From: Cymbidium sinense
Taxonomy: Eukaryota > Streptophyta > Magnoliopsida > Asparagales > Orchidaceae
Assembly: GCA_021442155.1 (NCBI GenBank)
Contig: CM038221.1
Coordinates: 152,573,601-152,637,600 of the forward strand
Direction of reading: 5' to 3'
Length of the DNA: 64,000 nucleotides
In this document: positions 1-13,089 of the stretch, piece after piece
Layout of the letters: each line of letters begins with the position of its first letter
Position numbering within the stretch: the first letter of the stretch is position 1
Translations under genes and position numbers: made by a program
The notes under the pieces: model-generated
What the model was told of the DNA's origin: nothing
What the model saw: only the letters and a program-made list of their open reading frames with translations
The model's database searches: none

Positions 1-1369
1 AGTCTGATGCAAATATTATCAAATTTTATTTGATTTTGACTCTTTATTTTGACACAGGCCATAAGATTTTTTATGCTTAAATGCATGTTGATATAAGTTA
101 TGAGTCAAATCAAGAAAGAAGAGGGAGAAGCCCCGTTAGTAGGAGTTTCTCTCATATGTCAAGCGTTTCTCATATGTACAAGAATGGGGGCCCTCATTTT
201 ACAAGAGTGGTAGAAGATGCATGCATAATATTAGACATACAAAATTTAGCTAAGGGGTTACTAAATCTTTTATTTATCTTGATTTAATGCCTAAGCTTTA
301 TGTGAGGTTATGAGTTATTTTATAAACTTTAATTATGAGTTATGATTAAGGTAAAAAGTTTAATTTTTCCTAAGTGCCTAAACGAATCTAGGCCACACAT
401 TAAATCATCATACATGAAGAAACTATGAAAATACATACCATTTTATTGCACAATGTAGATAAATCATCAAACAAATTATAAAGTCAACATGAAATAATAA
501 TAGGCCGGTCTGTGGTACCTCATACCTAAAAGAAAAATGGGTAGCCGAGCTATACCCTTATATAACCTAGTATATGAAAGAATAATTATAAATTACAAAT
601 GATAAGTATTATGGGGGTCTTCATGTCTTCATGCTCCCTCCATCTCTTTATTTGATTTACTTCATTTGATTTGGTAGGCTTATAGTCATCACATGGCACC
701 CCAAAATTAAACCTTCTCATCAATGTTCATTCTTAACCCCATAATACTTAACCAAATTCCTAATGCATAATTACATTAAAAGAATGGAAAAGTAAATCTA
801 ACTACACCTACAAAATAAGTGTTAGCTAAACACACCATACAACCCAAGCAGTTATATGTAAATTTTGGACTTAACACTCTGCACATGGATAACCAAGTCC
901 ACCTATCCTAATGTAGATCATGCTTAGGGGTTAAGCAACCTGTAAAAGAGAGCATTTATATTTATTTTAAGAGCCCCTTAAGCACAATCTCCTGCATAAA
1001 ATATGATTAGACTAATCACAGCCTAATATCCAGTCTATGAAGTATACACCCTAACATCCAGTCTACAATAATACATCACAAAATAAACATACATCAAACC
1101 ATGCACCGTGTTAACATGAGGCTAGAAGTGGTGACTTAATCAAATGTGTGTGTTAAGGCTTGTGTGGTATGTCCTAGCTAGGCTTTAGAGTTAAGATTTT
1201 CTAAGCATGGAGAGATTTTGTTTTAAAGGAGGGTTTCACTTTAAGTGGTTTAGTTAATTTATGAATTTTACTTGATGTTTTCTTTTGTTTCATCTTAATT
1301 TACACTAAACAACTAAGTGTTATGAAGAGAAAGAAAGAGAGGATCACTCTCTTTTATCCCTACCTAAAA

Positions 1370-1780
1370 ATAATCCTAAAATAAAAACCTAAAACCTAAA
1401 CCTAAAAAAAGTAAAATAAAAACCTAAACCTAAACCTAAAAATAAAAAATAAAAACTAAACTTAAAATATAAAATAAAACTTAAACCTAAAAATAAAATA
1501 AAAATAAAGCTAAAAAAAATAAACGTAAACCTAAACCTAAATCTTAAAAATAAACTAAAATGAAAAATTTAAACGAAAATAAACAAACATAAAATAAATA
1601 AACTAAACTAAAAAAATAAACCAAAATAAAAATATAAAATAAACTAAATAAACCTAAATCTATTAGTTCCTTTAATTTTTTTTTTTTTAAAAAAACCCTA
1701 AACCCTAAACCCTAAACTCTATATCCTAAACCCTAAACTCTAAAACTAACCCTAAATAGTATGCCCTAAACCTGCAAGCC
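1370..1780. repeat. Degenerate telomere-like CCTAAA/CCCTAAA tract
   Basis: About 400 bases consist mostly of 'cctaaa', 'aaataaa' and, at 1690-1720, perfect 'ccctaaa' units, which is the plant telomere repeat. It lies inside module copy A. The equivalent place in copy B (near 10260-10290) and copy C (near 56430-56470) has only a short ordinary linker, so the tract is an expansion or insertion specific to this copy. Confidence 0.8.
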
Positions 1781-2224
1781 TAATCCACATCTAAAGTAAA
1801 TTAATTAATCAATTCCCTTTAGTGAATGGCTTATTACATGTTTTAATTAATCCTAAGTTTAGGCTCACTTTAAATAAACTCATTCAATAAGAAAGGCATC
1901 CTATGATTAATTGGAATGAATTACTATCACATAACACATGTTTGTTCATTTCTTTCCATCATATATATGGCATGCATATGGTTAAGTCCTAAGCATACAT
2001 ATACATGAAATTTGTATCTTAGCACACTGGAATGATGAATGTAAGCAAATATACTTAGAATTGATATTTCATTTGGTTGAATTATTTTTGTTATATTAAT
2101 TTAAAGCTCTATCTAAATTCTTATATAAAAGTGTAAGAAAAGAGCCCTAAATCATATGATTAATTAATTCAACCATTTGAACAAAGTATGAATGCATGTC
2201 TTTTTAATAAAAAAAATGGGGTTT

Positions 2225-2640
2225 TCATTCATTAGCTAAATACACATTCAAATGTATAAATGTTTTAAGCAAGTACGGTGTCATTGTTCTACACCAGGGG
2301 AACGAGATAGGAACCTCCTTAGGGCTACTTAAAGTCGTGCATCCCCGGAATGTCCAGACTAATATACTCTCTATTCTTAAATACATATGGATGTATAAAC
2401 AACTACAAGAATAAAAACTATGCAAAAGTAGTATTTAATTAAATTAATTTATTTGTGTAAATGAATTAAAGCTCAATCTAAATTCCAATGTTAAGATGCA
2501 TAAGAATGAAATCAAATGAGTACGTCATCATTATTCTACACCAGGAGAGTTAGGTAGGAACCTCCTTGGGGCTACTTAAAGATGTGTCTTTGGAATGTCC
2601 AGACTAATATACTCATTAACATTCAAACTTATGCAAATCA
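2225..2640 (-). repeat. Two internal subrepeats of module A
   Basis: Two units (around 2250-2390 and 2510-2640) share a box that reads, on plus, from 'ttctacaccagg' through 'gaacctcctt', 'ggctacttaaag' and 'ggaatgtccagactaatata'. They are reverse complements of the four units at 8960-9860 in copy B and the single unit near 55970 in copy C. Confidence 0.75.
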
Positions 2641-5541
2641 ACACATGAATGTAAGAAAAAGACTTCACTTCATACACTAAGCTTATATTCACATGCATCT
2701 CTTATGTATAATGTATACATAACTAAAGTCACAATATATATTATCGTTCATTAATAAGCTTTTGAAAATATATTTGAGATTTAATAGTGATAATAGTCAC
2801 ACATATTTCTAATTAAGTCAATACATGCTCAAGCAGCATATAACATTTTAGCATGATTGGGAAGAAATAAAGATAGATAAACATGTAATTTCATTCAATC
2901 CAACTAAGTCCTAAGGATAATCATATTAAACAAGCTCATTTAAAATAAGCTAAAGTTTCTTAAAACCATTTTTTATTTTTATGTTTAATTTGATTTAAGG
3001 AATGTGAAAGAGGTTTGCTAATCCTAATCTCATCCTCTATGTGTGAGTTAATTTGGTTTAATGAAGAGCAATTAAGTTGATTTTATGTCTTAATTAGGTT
3101 AAGGTATGAATTAAATTCATTAATTAACCCTTACTTACATCACCTTGAGTTGATTAACTAAATAATGATAAGCCAATATGAGATGCAATCACATGAAAAG
3201 TAAGGTGTCAATGCTCCTAAGAAATGAAAGGGGCCTAATATAATTGGCTCATAATTAATAGTTAATTAAGCTTAAGGAACTCACTTAAATATTTTTATAA
3301 TTTTCTCACACATATGAGCTAACCATAATTTCATTAGCTCTCTCTTTAGGTTATTGAACACCCAAAGAGCTACCCAAGGTAGATTAAATAAAGTTAGGTT
3401 GTGAATGAATGGATTTTAAATTAATTTAATTAAACCTTTAATTAGTTAATTAAATATTTTGATTATATCTTTTAATTAGGATAATGAAATAAAATTAGGG
3501 ATAGAGATCAAAGAAGAGGCCTTAATCCCAATCCCTAAGTCATTTCAAACATCCAATAAGGCTGTGAAATAATTAGATATATTTTCTATTTCTAATTGAT
3601 TAATTAAGTGGTTAACCAATTAATTAAGCTTTAATTAATTTGAAACAAATGAGGGGGCTTAATGAAATAGTTATAAAAAGTGAACCCAAACCACTTCCCT
3701 AAGGCTTCCCATTGTTAACAGAGGACAATAAACTCAAGCAATTAATTAAACCACTATTCATTTACTAAATTATCACTAATTAAGGTTGGAGAGTAACTAA
3801 GGCTTAATCCATTGATTCTCCTAATTAACTATCCAATAAATTTCAAGAAAAATAAGCGAGGTAGAGGTCATCCCCCTAAACATTTTTCAAAATTTTAAAC
3901 TTAATTAGACAACTAATAAAAGAGAAATTAGGCTAATTAAATTTGTAATTAAACCTTAATTAAGTAAAAATTACAATTCAAAATTAATTAATAATAATTT
4001 TAATTGATTCTACTCTGAAATATCTTCAAAATGAGCCCTCATTTGTATTTTTTTGGATTTTTTTAGGATTGGTTATGATTTTAGGAAGATTCAGCCTTAA
4101 AATATAATTAAAATAGCCCTAATTAACCTAATTCCATGACCACATGGTAGTGGCGCACGCTTTCCATGTGGCATGATGGGATAGTATTTAATTTATCATC
4201 GAGGACTTAGATTATAATGCGCTTTCCCATGGACCATCCGATCTAAGATCGGATGGCCATGATCAGACCTGTAGTTTTGAAGGATTAATTAAGGGATATA
4301 CTCGTGATCAAATCAGGACCGTCTGTTTCAATCATACAGAATGGACAGCCCATGATCTGTCTCCTTAGCGAATGGCGAAAGATGGATGCCGTCCATCTTT
4401 CCCCATTTGATCCGAGCTCACCCAAGCTCGGATTGGGATCAAATTGATCTCACACCATCAGGAAGAGGAGATGAGCATATCCAATAGTAAAAAAGGCATG
4501 GCATAAAAATTTCCTTCAAAAAGGACCAACAAATTTTCCCTAAATTGACAGTTTTGAGGAAATACCTCAGTAGAGCTAATGTCCAATGGTAGGATCGATT
4601 GAGGTAGCTTCATTTGGTAGAAATGAAGCCCTGTTGAGCCACACAAGCCTTGATTTGAGGTGGTTTGCTCTATGGACCAAGCTCCTTTGATTTGGCATTC
4701 GATCTTGATCGAAGTCCTATCTCTAGTGGCTTGGAAGCTTGGGAAACAATTTGGTTGGCTTTGATTAGGTGTGGTGAAGGTGTGTGTAAATTTAATTTAG
4801 ATTTGGTTGAGTGGAGGAGTTTGAATCAAAGGAGGGCTCCCCTATTTTGGTTTCGCGTGTAGAGAGCAATGGCCAATCGAGGGAGCTTTGGGATGCTTAG
4901 ACTGAGGAGTTTTGAAATGGCTTAGGGAACTCCCACAGAGTGAATTGTGTTGAATCTCGCTCGAATTGGGGGAGTATACTCTAAAATTGTATTTGATGGA
5001 TGGACAAGATTAATTGTTTCACAACTACCTAGGGCATGAAGAGCCACATCTGACTCCACATGGCTCGACTTGAGTGGAGAATGCATTGGGAGGCTACCCA
5101 AGGGCTAGTGTGTAAAGACCTCTTGGCTTGAATCTATGGGTTTTTGATTTTGGCTTGAGTGAGGAAAAGGTGAACTCCCCTCGGTCCTTGGCCGACCTAT
5201 AATGGGTTAGGTGAGCTAAGTGGGTTAGGTGGAGCGTCACTTGAGTGCTTGGGGGCTTCCATGGTGATGGGGGAGTTGGTTTTGCTTGTTAATGTGAGGA
5301 TCCAATGGAGAGAAGGTTTGTCTAATGGCTCATTGATTGGGTTGGGCCCACTATGGATTTAGACTAGTTTGGGAATGAGTTAGGACTAGTTTGGGTAGGT
5401 TAGGCCATGTCCTAGGGTCCCATGGGTTGGCTTTGGGTGATTTGGCTTTATATGGTCAAAATAGGCTCATTTGGGTTAGGTTGGGTTGGATTAACCAATT
5501 GGTCAAATTGGGTCAAACTAAGATTTGGGTTAGGTTCAAAT

Positions 5542-5647
5542 GATATTTTGAAGAGTTTTGGTTCAAGTGATTTGTGAAGAGTTTTGGTTCAAGTGATTTT
5601 TGAAGAGTTTTGGTTCAAGTGACATTTTGAAGAGTTTTGGTTCAAGT
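5542..5647. repeat. Short tandem repeat, four 26-27 bp units
   Basis: Four consecutive units share the core 'gaagagttttggttcaagt', with small differences just before the core. The array is young compared with the surrounding degraded repeats. Confidence 0.9.
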
Positions 5648-6639
5648 GATTTTGATTAATTTGGCTTAGGTTTGATTTTGTCTCATTTGGATTCAAATAG
5701 GTCAAATGGGCTAAGTTAACCAATTTGACCAAATTAGGTTGGGTTAGGTGTTGGTTCCAATTGGTTAATTGAAAATGATTGTAGGCTTTAGTTTGGTTTG
5801 ATTTTGGTTTAATTTAAATTTTGGTCAATTTTACCTTTTAGGTCAATTTGGGCTAGGTTCGGTCAAGTTGACCAATTGGTCAAATTGAGCTCAATCATGT
5901 CTTTGGTCAAGTTCAATAAATGATTTGGAATGAATCCATTGATTGCAATAAATTTGGATTAAATCATGATTTGACCCATTTTAACTTTTAGGCCAATTTG
6001 GGTCAACGTCAAATGGTTATTTGGTTTGGATTGAGGTTTGGTCATATTCAATCATTGATTATGAGTTAATTTGGATTAAAGGTTTCAATTAATTTGGAAT
6101 ATGGTGGGTTTTGGCTTGTTTAAGTTTCATTTAGGCTAAAGGTTGACTTGGTTTGACCTAATTAAAGGTAGTTGATCACCCTAGGATGATTGTTGATCAT
6201 GATATGAAATTTGGATGGGCTTAGTTCAATCTAATTTGGGTTGGAATAGAACTTAGCTCAAAAAGTTCTTTTAGGTCACCTTGGGTCAAGTGAACTTAAA
6301 TGGGTCAATTGGTTTGGTTTTGGCTTGATTAAAGATTATTTGAACCCACATATGAGCATAGGATTGAAATATAAATCCAATTGCAATTGGTTTGGAGTCA
6401 AATGGATGTTGGTTCATATGGCAATTTCAAGCCAAAAGGGGCCAACATGGGCTTGACTTGAGTTGACTTGGATTTGGTTTTATAATGTAACTTTTGTTTA
6501 TATTAGGAACAATGCTTGAAGGAATGATTGAATCATGAGGAAATCCATGGGTTTTGAGTTGACTTGGATATCATTTAGCCAAGTTCAAGAAATTGGCTAC
6601 AAAGGCTAAAATTAGAAATTTGATTTGATTTGGGTTTGG

Positions 6640-7160
6640 TTTTGGCCATTTTGATTTATATTTCATTTATATTTGTGAATATAAATAAAAATATAAATGA
6701 TTCATGAGAAAATCACTTGGGTTTGGAGTGATTTGGAAGCAAATTTGACCAAAGTTAAGGATGTAGGTCAAAAGGGCTAAAGTAGGGAATTGATTTAATT
6801 TGATTTATTTTTGGTCATTAGAGGGTGTATTTCATTTATATTTGTGAATATAAATGAAATAATAATTGATTTATAAAGAAATCAATTGATCTTGGGTTAA
6901 TTTGGGTTGAGATTTGATTAAGCTTGGAGGTAGGTCCATATGGCTTAAGAAAGGCCTTGATTTGGTTTGATTTAGTTTGATTTTATTTAAATGGTTTGAA
7001 TTTGTATTTCATTTATGTTTGTGAATATAAATGAAGGAATGCTTGATTTATAAAGAAATCCATCGAGTTTGATTTGGTTTAAAGGGAGTTTTGGTTAAGC
7101 ATATGAAGGTGGTTCATATGACTTAGGAAGGAATTTTGGAGTTTGAATTTAATCATGGGT
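6640..7160. repeat. Tandem repeat, three ~170-177 bp units
   Basis: The anchor 'tatttcattta' followed by 'tgtgaatataaat' occurs at 6659, 6828 and 7005, so the spacing is 169 and 177 bp. Each anchor is followed by a similar run of '...aaagaaatc...' and '...ggtttgattt...'. No coding potential is seen. Confidence 0.75.
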
Positions 7161-7255
7161 TTCAATCATTTGGAGTTGGATTTGATTTGGAATTTGAATT
7201 TGATGTTTGGTTTGGAAGTTTGGTTTGAAGGAGGAAGTGAGGATCGGGTTTAAGG

Positions 7256-7452
7256 CTATAGGGTAGGCAAGTCTTCCTAAATCCCTAAGGCATAACCTAT
7301 TCCTATGGGTAACTCTTCTAAGTCTCTAAACTTAGGTTAGGTGTTCACCTACTCACTAGAAGTGTCTTAAGACTAAGGAGCTCTTAGTGTCTACGAGAGC
7401 CCTAGATCTATGATGAGGAAGTTGAGGGCTCACTCCAAAAGTGAGGTCAACA
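7256..7452 (-). repeat. Leader-like segment L, copy 1
   Basis: On minus, the segment starting 'tgttgacctcac' at 7452 aligns with 45718-45920 and, over about 110 bases, with 41014-41125 on plus. Shared words include 'gtcttaagacac', 'gaggttgag'-type boxes and 'ggaataggt'. At 45718 it stands between a primer-binding-like site and the gag region, so it behaves as a retroelement leader. On the plus side it abuts module B directly. Confidence 0.7.
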
Positions 7453-7455
7453 TGC

Positions 7456-10400
7456 TTAATTAGGATAATTTAATTACTTCTTAAGCCTGAAACATCAATA
7501 ATTCATAACTAATTGTAGAAAACTCTAAAAAAATATAAATATGGGCTCATTTTAAAGGTATTTCAGAAGGGAATTTATTAAAATTATCTTTAATTAATTT
7601 TAAATAGTAATTTTGCTTAATTAAGATTTGATTAAAAATTTAATTAACCTAATTACTCCCTAATTAATCATCCAATTGGTTTCAAATTTTCTAAAATTTC
7701 TTAGAGGGATGACCTCTCCCTCCCATATTTTTCTTTGAATTTATTGGTTGATTAATTACGTAAATTAATTGATTAAGGCCTGATTACTTTCTTAACTTAA
7801 TTAAAGATTAATTAAGCATAGGAACAGTAAATTAACTAATTAATTGGGCTCATTCAGTGCTGATTAATAGTGGGGAGGTTTAGAGAATATGATTGGAGAA
7901 TTTTTCCTAATCTTTTCCCTAAATTTCCTTTACTTTCAAGAGAAATTAATTAGGAATTAATTAACTAATTAATTATTTAATTAGCTTAATTAGATTTTAA
8001 AATGGACCTTATTTTTCTTAATTAATTCAGGGGTAGGCCTTTAGGTGTTCAATAGCCTAAAGAGGTTTGATGAAATTATGGTTAGCTCACATGTGTGAGA
8101 AAATCATAAAAGTAATTAAGTAAGTTCCTTAAGCTTAATTAATCAATGATTGTGAGCTAATTGCATTAGACCCCTTTCATTTCATAGGATCATTGCTATT
8201 TACTTTTTAATTCATTTACATATAACATTGTCTCATAATCATTTTATTAATTATCTTAAGGTAACATAGGTAAGGGTTTAATTAACTGATTTAATTCATA
8301 TCTTAACCTAATTAATCCATAAAATCAATATAATTACTTTTCATTAAATCAAACTAACTCACACATAGGGAATGGGATTAGGATTAGCAAACCTCTTCTC
8401 ATATTTTTTAAATCAAATCAAATGTGAAATTAAAAATGACATTAAGAAGCTTTGGTTTATTTTAAATGAGCTTATTTAGTATGATTGTCCTAAAGAATTA
8501 ATTGGGTTAAAGGAAATCATGTGCTTATGTCCCTTTATTTCTATCCAATCATATTAAATGTTGTATGTCACTTGTAATCATGCATACATCTTTTTTTCAA
8601 AAATCAATTAAATGAAATGATTTCCTTTATGTCAAGCTTGCATGTGTTGATTTGAATTAAAATATGCGTGGCTATTCTCATAATTAAATTAAAATTATTT
8701 TCAAAAAGTATATAAATTAATTATAATGTATGGTGTGATGATAATCATAAATATTCATAAGCTTGCATGTGTCTATAGCTTAGAACATGTGATATGGAGT
8801 TCTCTTTCTTTAATCTTCATGGATTTACATAAGGCTTGAACGTTAACAAGTGTATAATTCATTTGAAAAGAACACAATATTTATTTGGATTCATTCCTAT
8901 GTACCTCTATGTTAGAATCTAAATGGAACTTTATCTCACGTGTATAAATAATTCAATTAAATCAAATACAACTTTTGCATGATTTTTCCATTCTTATAGT
9001 TATTTGTACATTCATATGTATTTGAGAGTAGTGGGTATATCAAGTCTAGACATTTCATGAACGCAAGGCTTTAAGTAGCTTTAAGGAGGCCATTACCTTA
9101 CTCCCCTGGTTTAACAATGGTGAAGTATATGCTTAAAACTTTTATACACTTGTATGTGCATTTAGCTAATGAATGAAAATCTTCATTCAATTAAATCAAA
9201 TGCAACTTTTGCATGATTTTTTCATTATTGTAGGTATTTGTACATTCCTGTGTATTTAAGAGTAGTGGGTATATCTAGTCTGGACATTCTGAGGATGCAA
9301 GGCTTTAAGTAGCTCCAAGGAGGTCTTTACTTCACTCCCCTAGTTTAACAATGACGAACTATATGCTTAAAACTTTTATAGACTTGTATGTGCATTTAGC
9401 TAATGAATGAAAATCTTCATTCAATTAAATAAAATACAACTTTTGCATGATTTTTACATTCTTGCAGTTATTTGTACATTCATGTGTATTTAAGAGTAGT
9501 GGGATATTCTAGTCTGGACATTCCGGGGACACAAGGCTTTAAGTAGCCCCAAGGACCTCCTTCCCTGGTTTAACAATGGCGAAGTATCCGCTTAAAACTT
9601 TTATACACTTATATGTGCATTTAGCTAATGAATAAAAATCTCCTTTTTTTTAAAGAAATACATGCATTCATATCTGTTCAAGTGATTAAACTGATTGATC
9701 ATATGGTATAAAGTCTTCTTTATTATGTTCATATGTATAAACTTACATATGTTTGAATGTAATGGGTATATAGTTTGGACATTCCGAGAATATGAGGCTT
9801 TAGCTAGTCCTAAGGAGGTCATTTGATTACCTTACTTCTTTGGTTAACAATGACACGTACCTATCTAATTTTATTCTTATGTATTTTTATATAAGAACTT
9901 GGATAGAGCTTTAAATTAATATGATAAAATAATTCAATCAAATGAAACATCTAAATTTTAAATGTATATGCTTACATCCATCATTTAAGTGTGCTAAGAC
10001 ATATTGTATGTGTAGATATACTTAGGATTTAGTCACATGCATGTTACATATGATGGAAGAAAATGAATGAACACTTAGTTGCATGTTACATATGTGTCAA
10101 GTGATAATAATTCATTCCAATAAATCTTAAGATGCCTCTCTTATTGAATGAGGTTATTTAAAGTGAACCTAAACTTAGGATTAATTTAAAATGTGTAATA
10201 AGCCATTCACTAAAGAGAACTAAATCAAATTAACATCCTTTAGAAAGTGTCTTAGAGTAGCGATGAAAGAGAGCAATTCTCTTTCCTCTCTTTATAATAC
10301 TTAGTTGCTAAGTGTAGGTCACATGAAATTAAATAAAATACAAATTAAAACTTACAAATCAATTAAAGTACTTGAAGTGAAACCACCCTTTAAATTGAAT

Positions 10401-12525
10401 TCCTTTCACATTTATAAAATCATAAGCTTAATGCCTAGTTAGGACATACCACACAAATCTTAATGCACGCACATTAGACTAAGTCACCACTTATAGCTTT
10501 ATGTAAGGATGGTGCATGGTATGATGTATATTTTATTTTATGATGTATTATTTTAGACTGGATGTTATGGTGTATGTTTCGTAAACTAGATGGTAGGTGG
10601 TGATTAGCCTAATCATATTTTTATAGGGGATTATGCTTAAGGGGTGTTTAACAATAAATATAAATGCTCTCTTTATAAGTTGCTTAAACCCCTAAGTATA
10701 ATCCAAGTTAGGATAGGTGGGCTTAGTTACCCATGTGCAGGGTGCTAAGTTCAAACTATATATATAACTGCTTGGGTTGTACGTATGTTTAGCTAACCTC
10801 TATTTTGCAGGTGTAGTTAGATTTACTTTTCTTTTTTTTAATGTAATTTTGCATTAGGAATTAGGATTAGTGTTATGATGGGATAAGGATGACCAGTGAC
10901 TAGAAGGCTTTGTCCTAGGAGGCCCTATTATGCCTTTGAAGCAAGCCCATCTAAATCGAAGAAAGAGGAAGATACATAAAGAAATGAAGACATGAAGAAT
11001 GAAGACCCCCCATAGCATTCATTCATTATAATTGTAATTATTCTTTTGTAATTTTGGGTTGTATAAGGGTAGAACTTGCTACCCATTTCTCTTTTGGGTT
11101 ATGCGTCTTTTCGATTGCAGACCTTTTATTCTTTTGTGTTAGTTATAAAATTGATTGATTTTTTGTTTAAATTATGCAATAGAAATGGCATGTCTTTTCA
11201 TAGTTTCTTTATGAATGATGATTTAATATGTGGCCTGAATCCATTTAGGCTCTTAGGGAAAAATAAATCGTTTACCCAACTACAACTCATAATAAAAAAT
11301 TTCTACAACTAATAACCTCATATTAAAGTCTATGGTATAAATAAGATAATTAAAATATTTAGCAACCCCTTAGCTAAATGTTGTATGTTTAACATCATGC
11401 ATTCATATTGCTTCACTCTTGTTAAGAGAGGGTTTCCATCCTTGCACGATAAGGAAATACTTGACCTTTGAGGGTCTCCTCTGTGGTGGAAAGCACCTCT
11501 TTCCCGCTGATTTATCCCATAATCCATTTTCATCATGCATTTAGGCATAAGAAATCCTAAATCCTTTGTCCAAATAAAGAGTCAAAAAAATAAAATAAAA
11601 TTTAAAAAGATTTCTCATTATACTAAGTCATTATTCATACCACTCATGCGTTAGTCTCTTAGGCAGTGGGTTTAAGGACTTTAGTCTCTTTCTAAATAAA
11701 TAATAACCCAACTATCTTGCAAAATGATATGACTTGATCCCATAGTTTTAAAGGGTAGGAGGAGTTAGTTGGTTGCCACTCCATGCAGTTATAAGTCCAG
11801 CAGTTAGGTGGTTTACTCTCTCTTATGGAGATAAATCATATACCCATCTTCACTTAGATTTAGGTCATGATTTGGCTTATGCCAAAGCTCCCTAGATTTA
11901 AGATCTGAGGTAGCTATTTTCTTTGGGCTTCAAGTATAAATCCTCACCTCTTAGGCATTTCCACAATCTTGTATTATTGGGTTATAAGTCCTAGCTATCT
12001 AATAAAACTCAACTCAAATAAATAATTCTCTTCAATTTTAAAATTATAAAGCCCAACCATAAGATAGATTGGAGTGCTCACTATGCTTCCTAGTATCATG
12101 AGTATTCCTTACTCATCTCCCTTGGCTTCTGATAATAATTCTTCTCATTGATCTTTCCCACTTGATTTTTTAATATAACCAATTTATTGATAGTCTTACC
12201 CTTGAAATCTGTGGAGACAATAATTACCTACTTTAATCGAGAGTATATCTAAGAAACTCACCTTCCTTTAGATGTAATTAACTATGGGGATTTCCCCATA
12301 GGGAACTTCAGAACTCAGTTTAATATAAACCCTACTTTATTCATCCATGTAAAGTAAGAAAAGAATCTATAGTATATTTGAAGACCCGTCATGCCTTAGG
12401 AGTCCTTATTAGGTGATTAGGTCCATTGAAGGGTGATGCCTCTATCTTTCGAGATAGTACATCATACGTCAATGTCGTACATGATCACTTCAATAAGTAT
12501 ACCCTTAGATCTGCGTGGTGTCCCC
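7456..12525 (+). repeat. Large noncoding repeat module, copy B (plus)
   Basis: The copy begins partway into the module, at a point equivalent to about 54366 in copy C, and runs to its end near 12525. Segments matching copy C in order include the block near 8035 ('ttaggtgttcaatagcctaa'), the block near 8095 ('catgtgtgagaaaatcat'), the subrepeat boxes from 8960, the block near 11350 ('agcaaccccttagctaaat') and the terminal block near 12400-12520 ('tatctttcgagatagt'). There is no coding frame. Divergence between copies is high by eye, so the duplication is old. Confidence 0.75.
8960..9860 (+). repeat. Four ~235-bp subrepeats inside module B
   Basis: Boxes reading 'agtctggacattc' then 'aaggctttaagtag' then 'cccctggtttaacaatg' recur with starts near 9030, 9264, 9497 and 9759 (spacing 234, 233 and 262). 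The stretch between them, with 'acttttgcatgattttt', is repeated too. Copy A has two units and copy C has one. Confidence 0.85.
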
Positions 12526-12997
12526 TATATACATATTAAAAAATAAACACCACAATAAGACTACTTTAAAATATTCTAATGATTTAGGTCTCAATGTTCA
12601 GATAAAAGATAGAACTCAAATGATCATAAAAGTGTCTTACTCAAACTTTATATTGAGCCTTAATCAATCTTTATATCAATTTGTACATCAAGCTTCTTAA
12701 TAAACTTATTCAAGAGCTTTAAATAATAGTGTTTATGATCAAAAATGTATCGATCATCAAGTTATTAAAACGTCTTTATTTATAAAACATATATTTATAA
12801 AAGTATTAAAATTTATTTGATTAGTTAATCAAATGAATATGAATGACCAATTATTGAGCCAAGCCATAAGTAGACATATACTCGATACATTTGTATCCCT
12901 AATTATAAAATTTTGGTTCACTATAACCTGATTAAGTCTAATTCTCTTATCTTCTTTATTTTTATGTAGTCTTAAAAGTTATTTCATTCTAAGAAAG
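12526..12997 (+). other. Possible decayed 5' LTR of the first copia element
   Basis: This AT-rich stretch lies between the end of module B and the primer-binding-like site at 12998. Its position suggests the 5' LTR. I could not align it convincingly with the sequence that starts at 19749, so the assignment rests on position only. Confidence 0.35.
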
Positions 12998-13009
12998 TGG
13001 TATCAAAGT
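12998..13009 (+). other. Primer-binding-like site (initiator tRNA-Met type)
   Basis: The site reads 'tggtatcaaagt', two changes from the usual copia site complementary to initiator tRNA-Met (TGGTATCAGAGC). It sits about 100 bases before gag-like codons, as expected for a Ty1/copia element. Confidence 0.65.
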
Positions 13010-13089
13010 GCAAGGATTCCTTTTTATAGTGATAACAAATGATAATATGTTTTTCTTTCCTAATATTGATGACTAAGATAAGTAACTAT

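Larger units (their letters stand above)
1..4950 (-). repeat. Large noncoding repeat module, copy A (minus)
   Basis: Read on the minus strand, this stretch follows the same order of segments as 7456-12525 and 53560-58620 on plus. Shared landmarks are the block with 'tagctaaggggttactaaat' (near 250), the boxes near 2300 and 2550 with 'ggaatgtccagactaatata', and the inverted-repeat-like block near 4240-4400. The window starts inside the copy, at a point equivalent to about 11600 in copy B. No protein-coding frame of any length is present. It resembles the very long LTRs or noncoding cores of large plant LTR retrotransposons (Ogre/Tat, LARD-like). I could not find paired direct copies with TG...CA ends, so 'LTR' stays an inference. 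Confidence 0.7.
4951..7255. repeat. Repeat-rich noncoding spacer between modules A and B
   Basis: No gene is visible. The sequence is built from endlessly varied 'tttggtttgatt' and 'ggtcaaattgggtca' words, as expected of old, diverged tandem repeats. Two tandem blocks can still be delimited (5542-5647 and about 6640-7160). It links copy A to the leader-like segment at 7256-7452 and may belong to the same minus-strand element. Confidence 0.6.
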
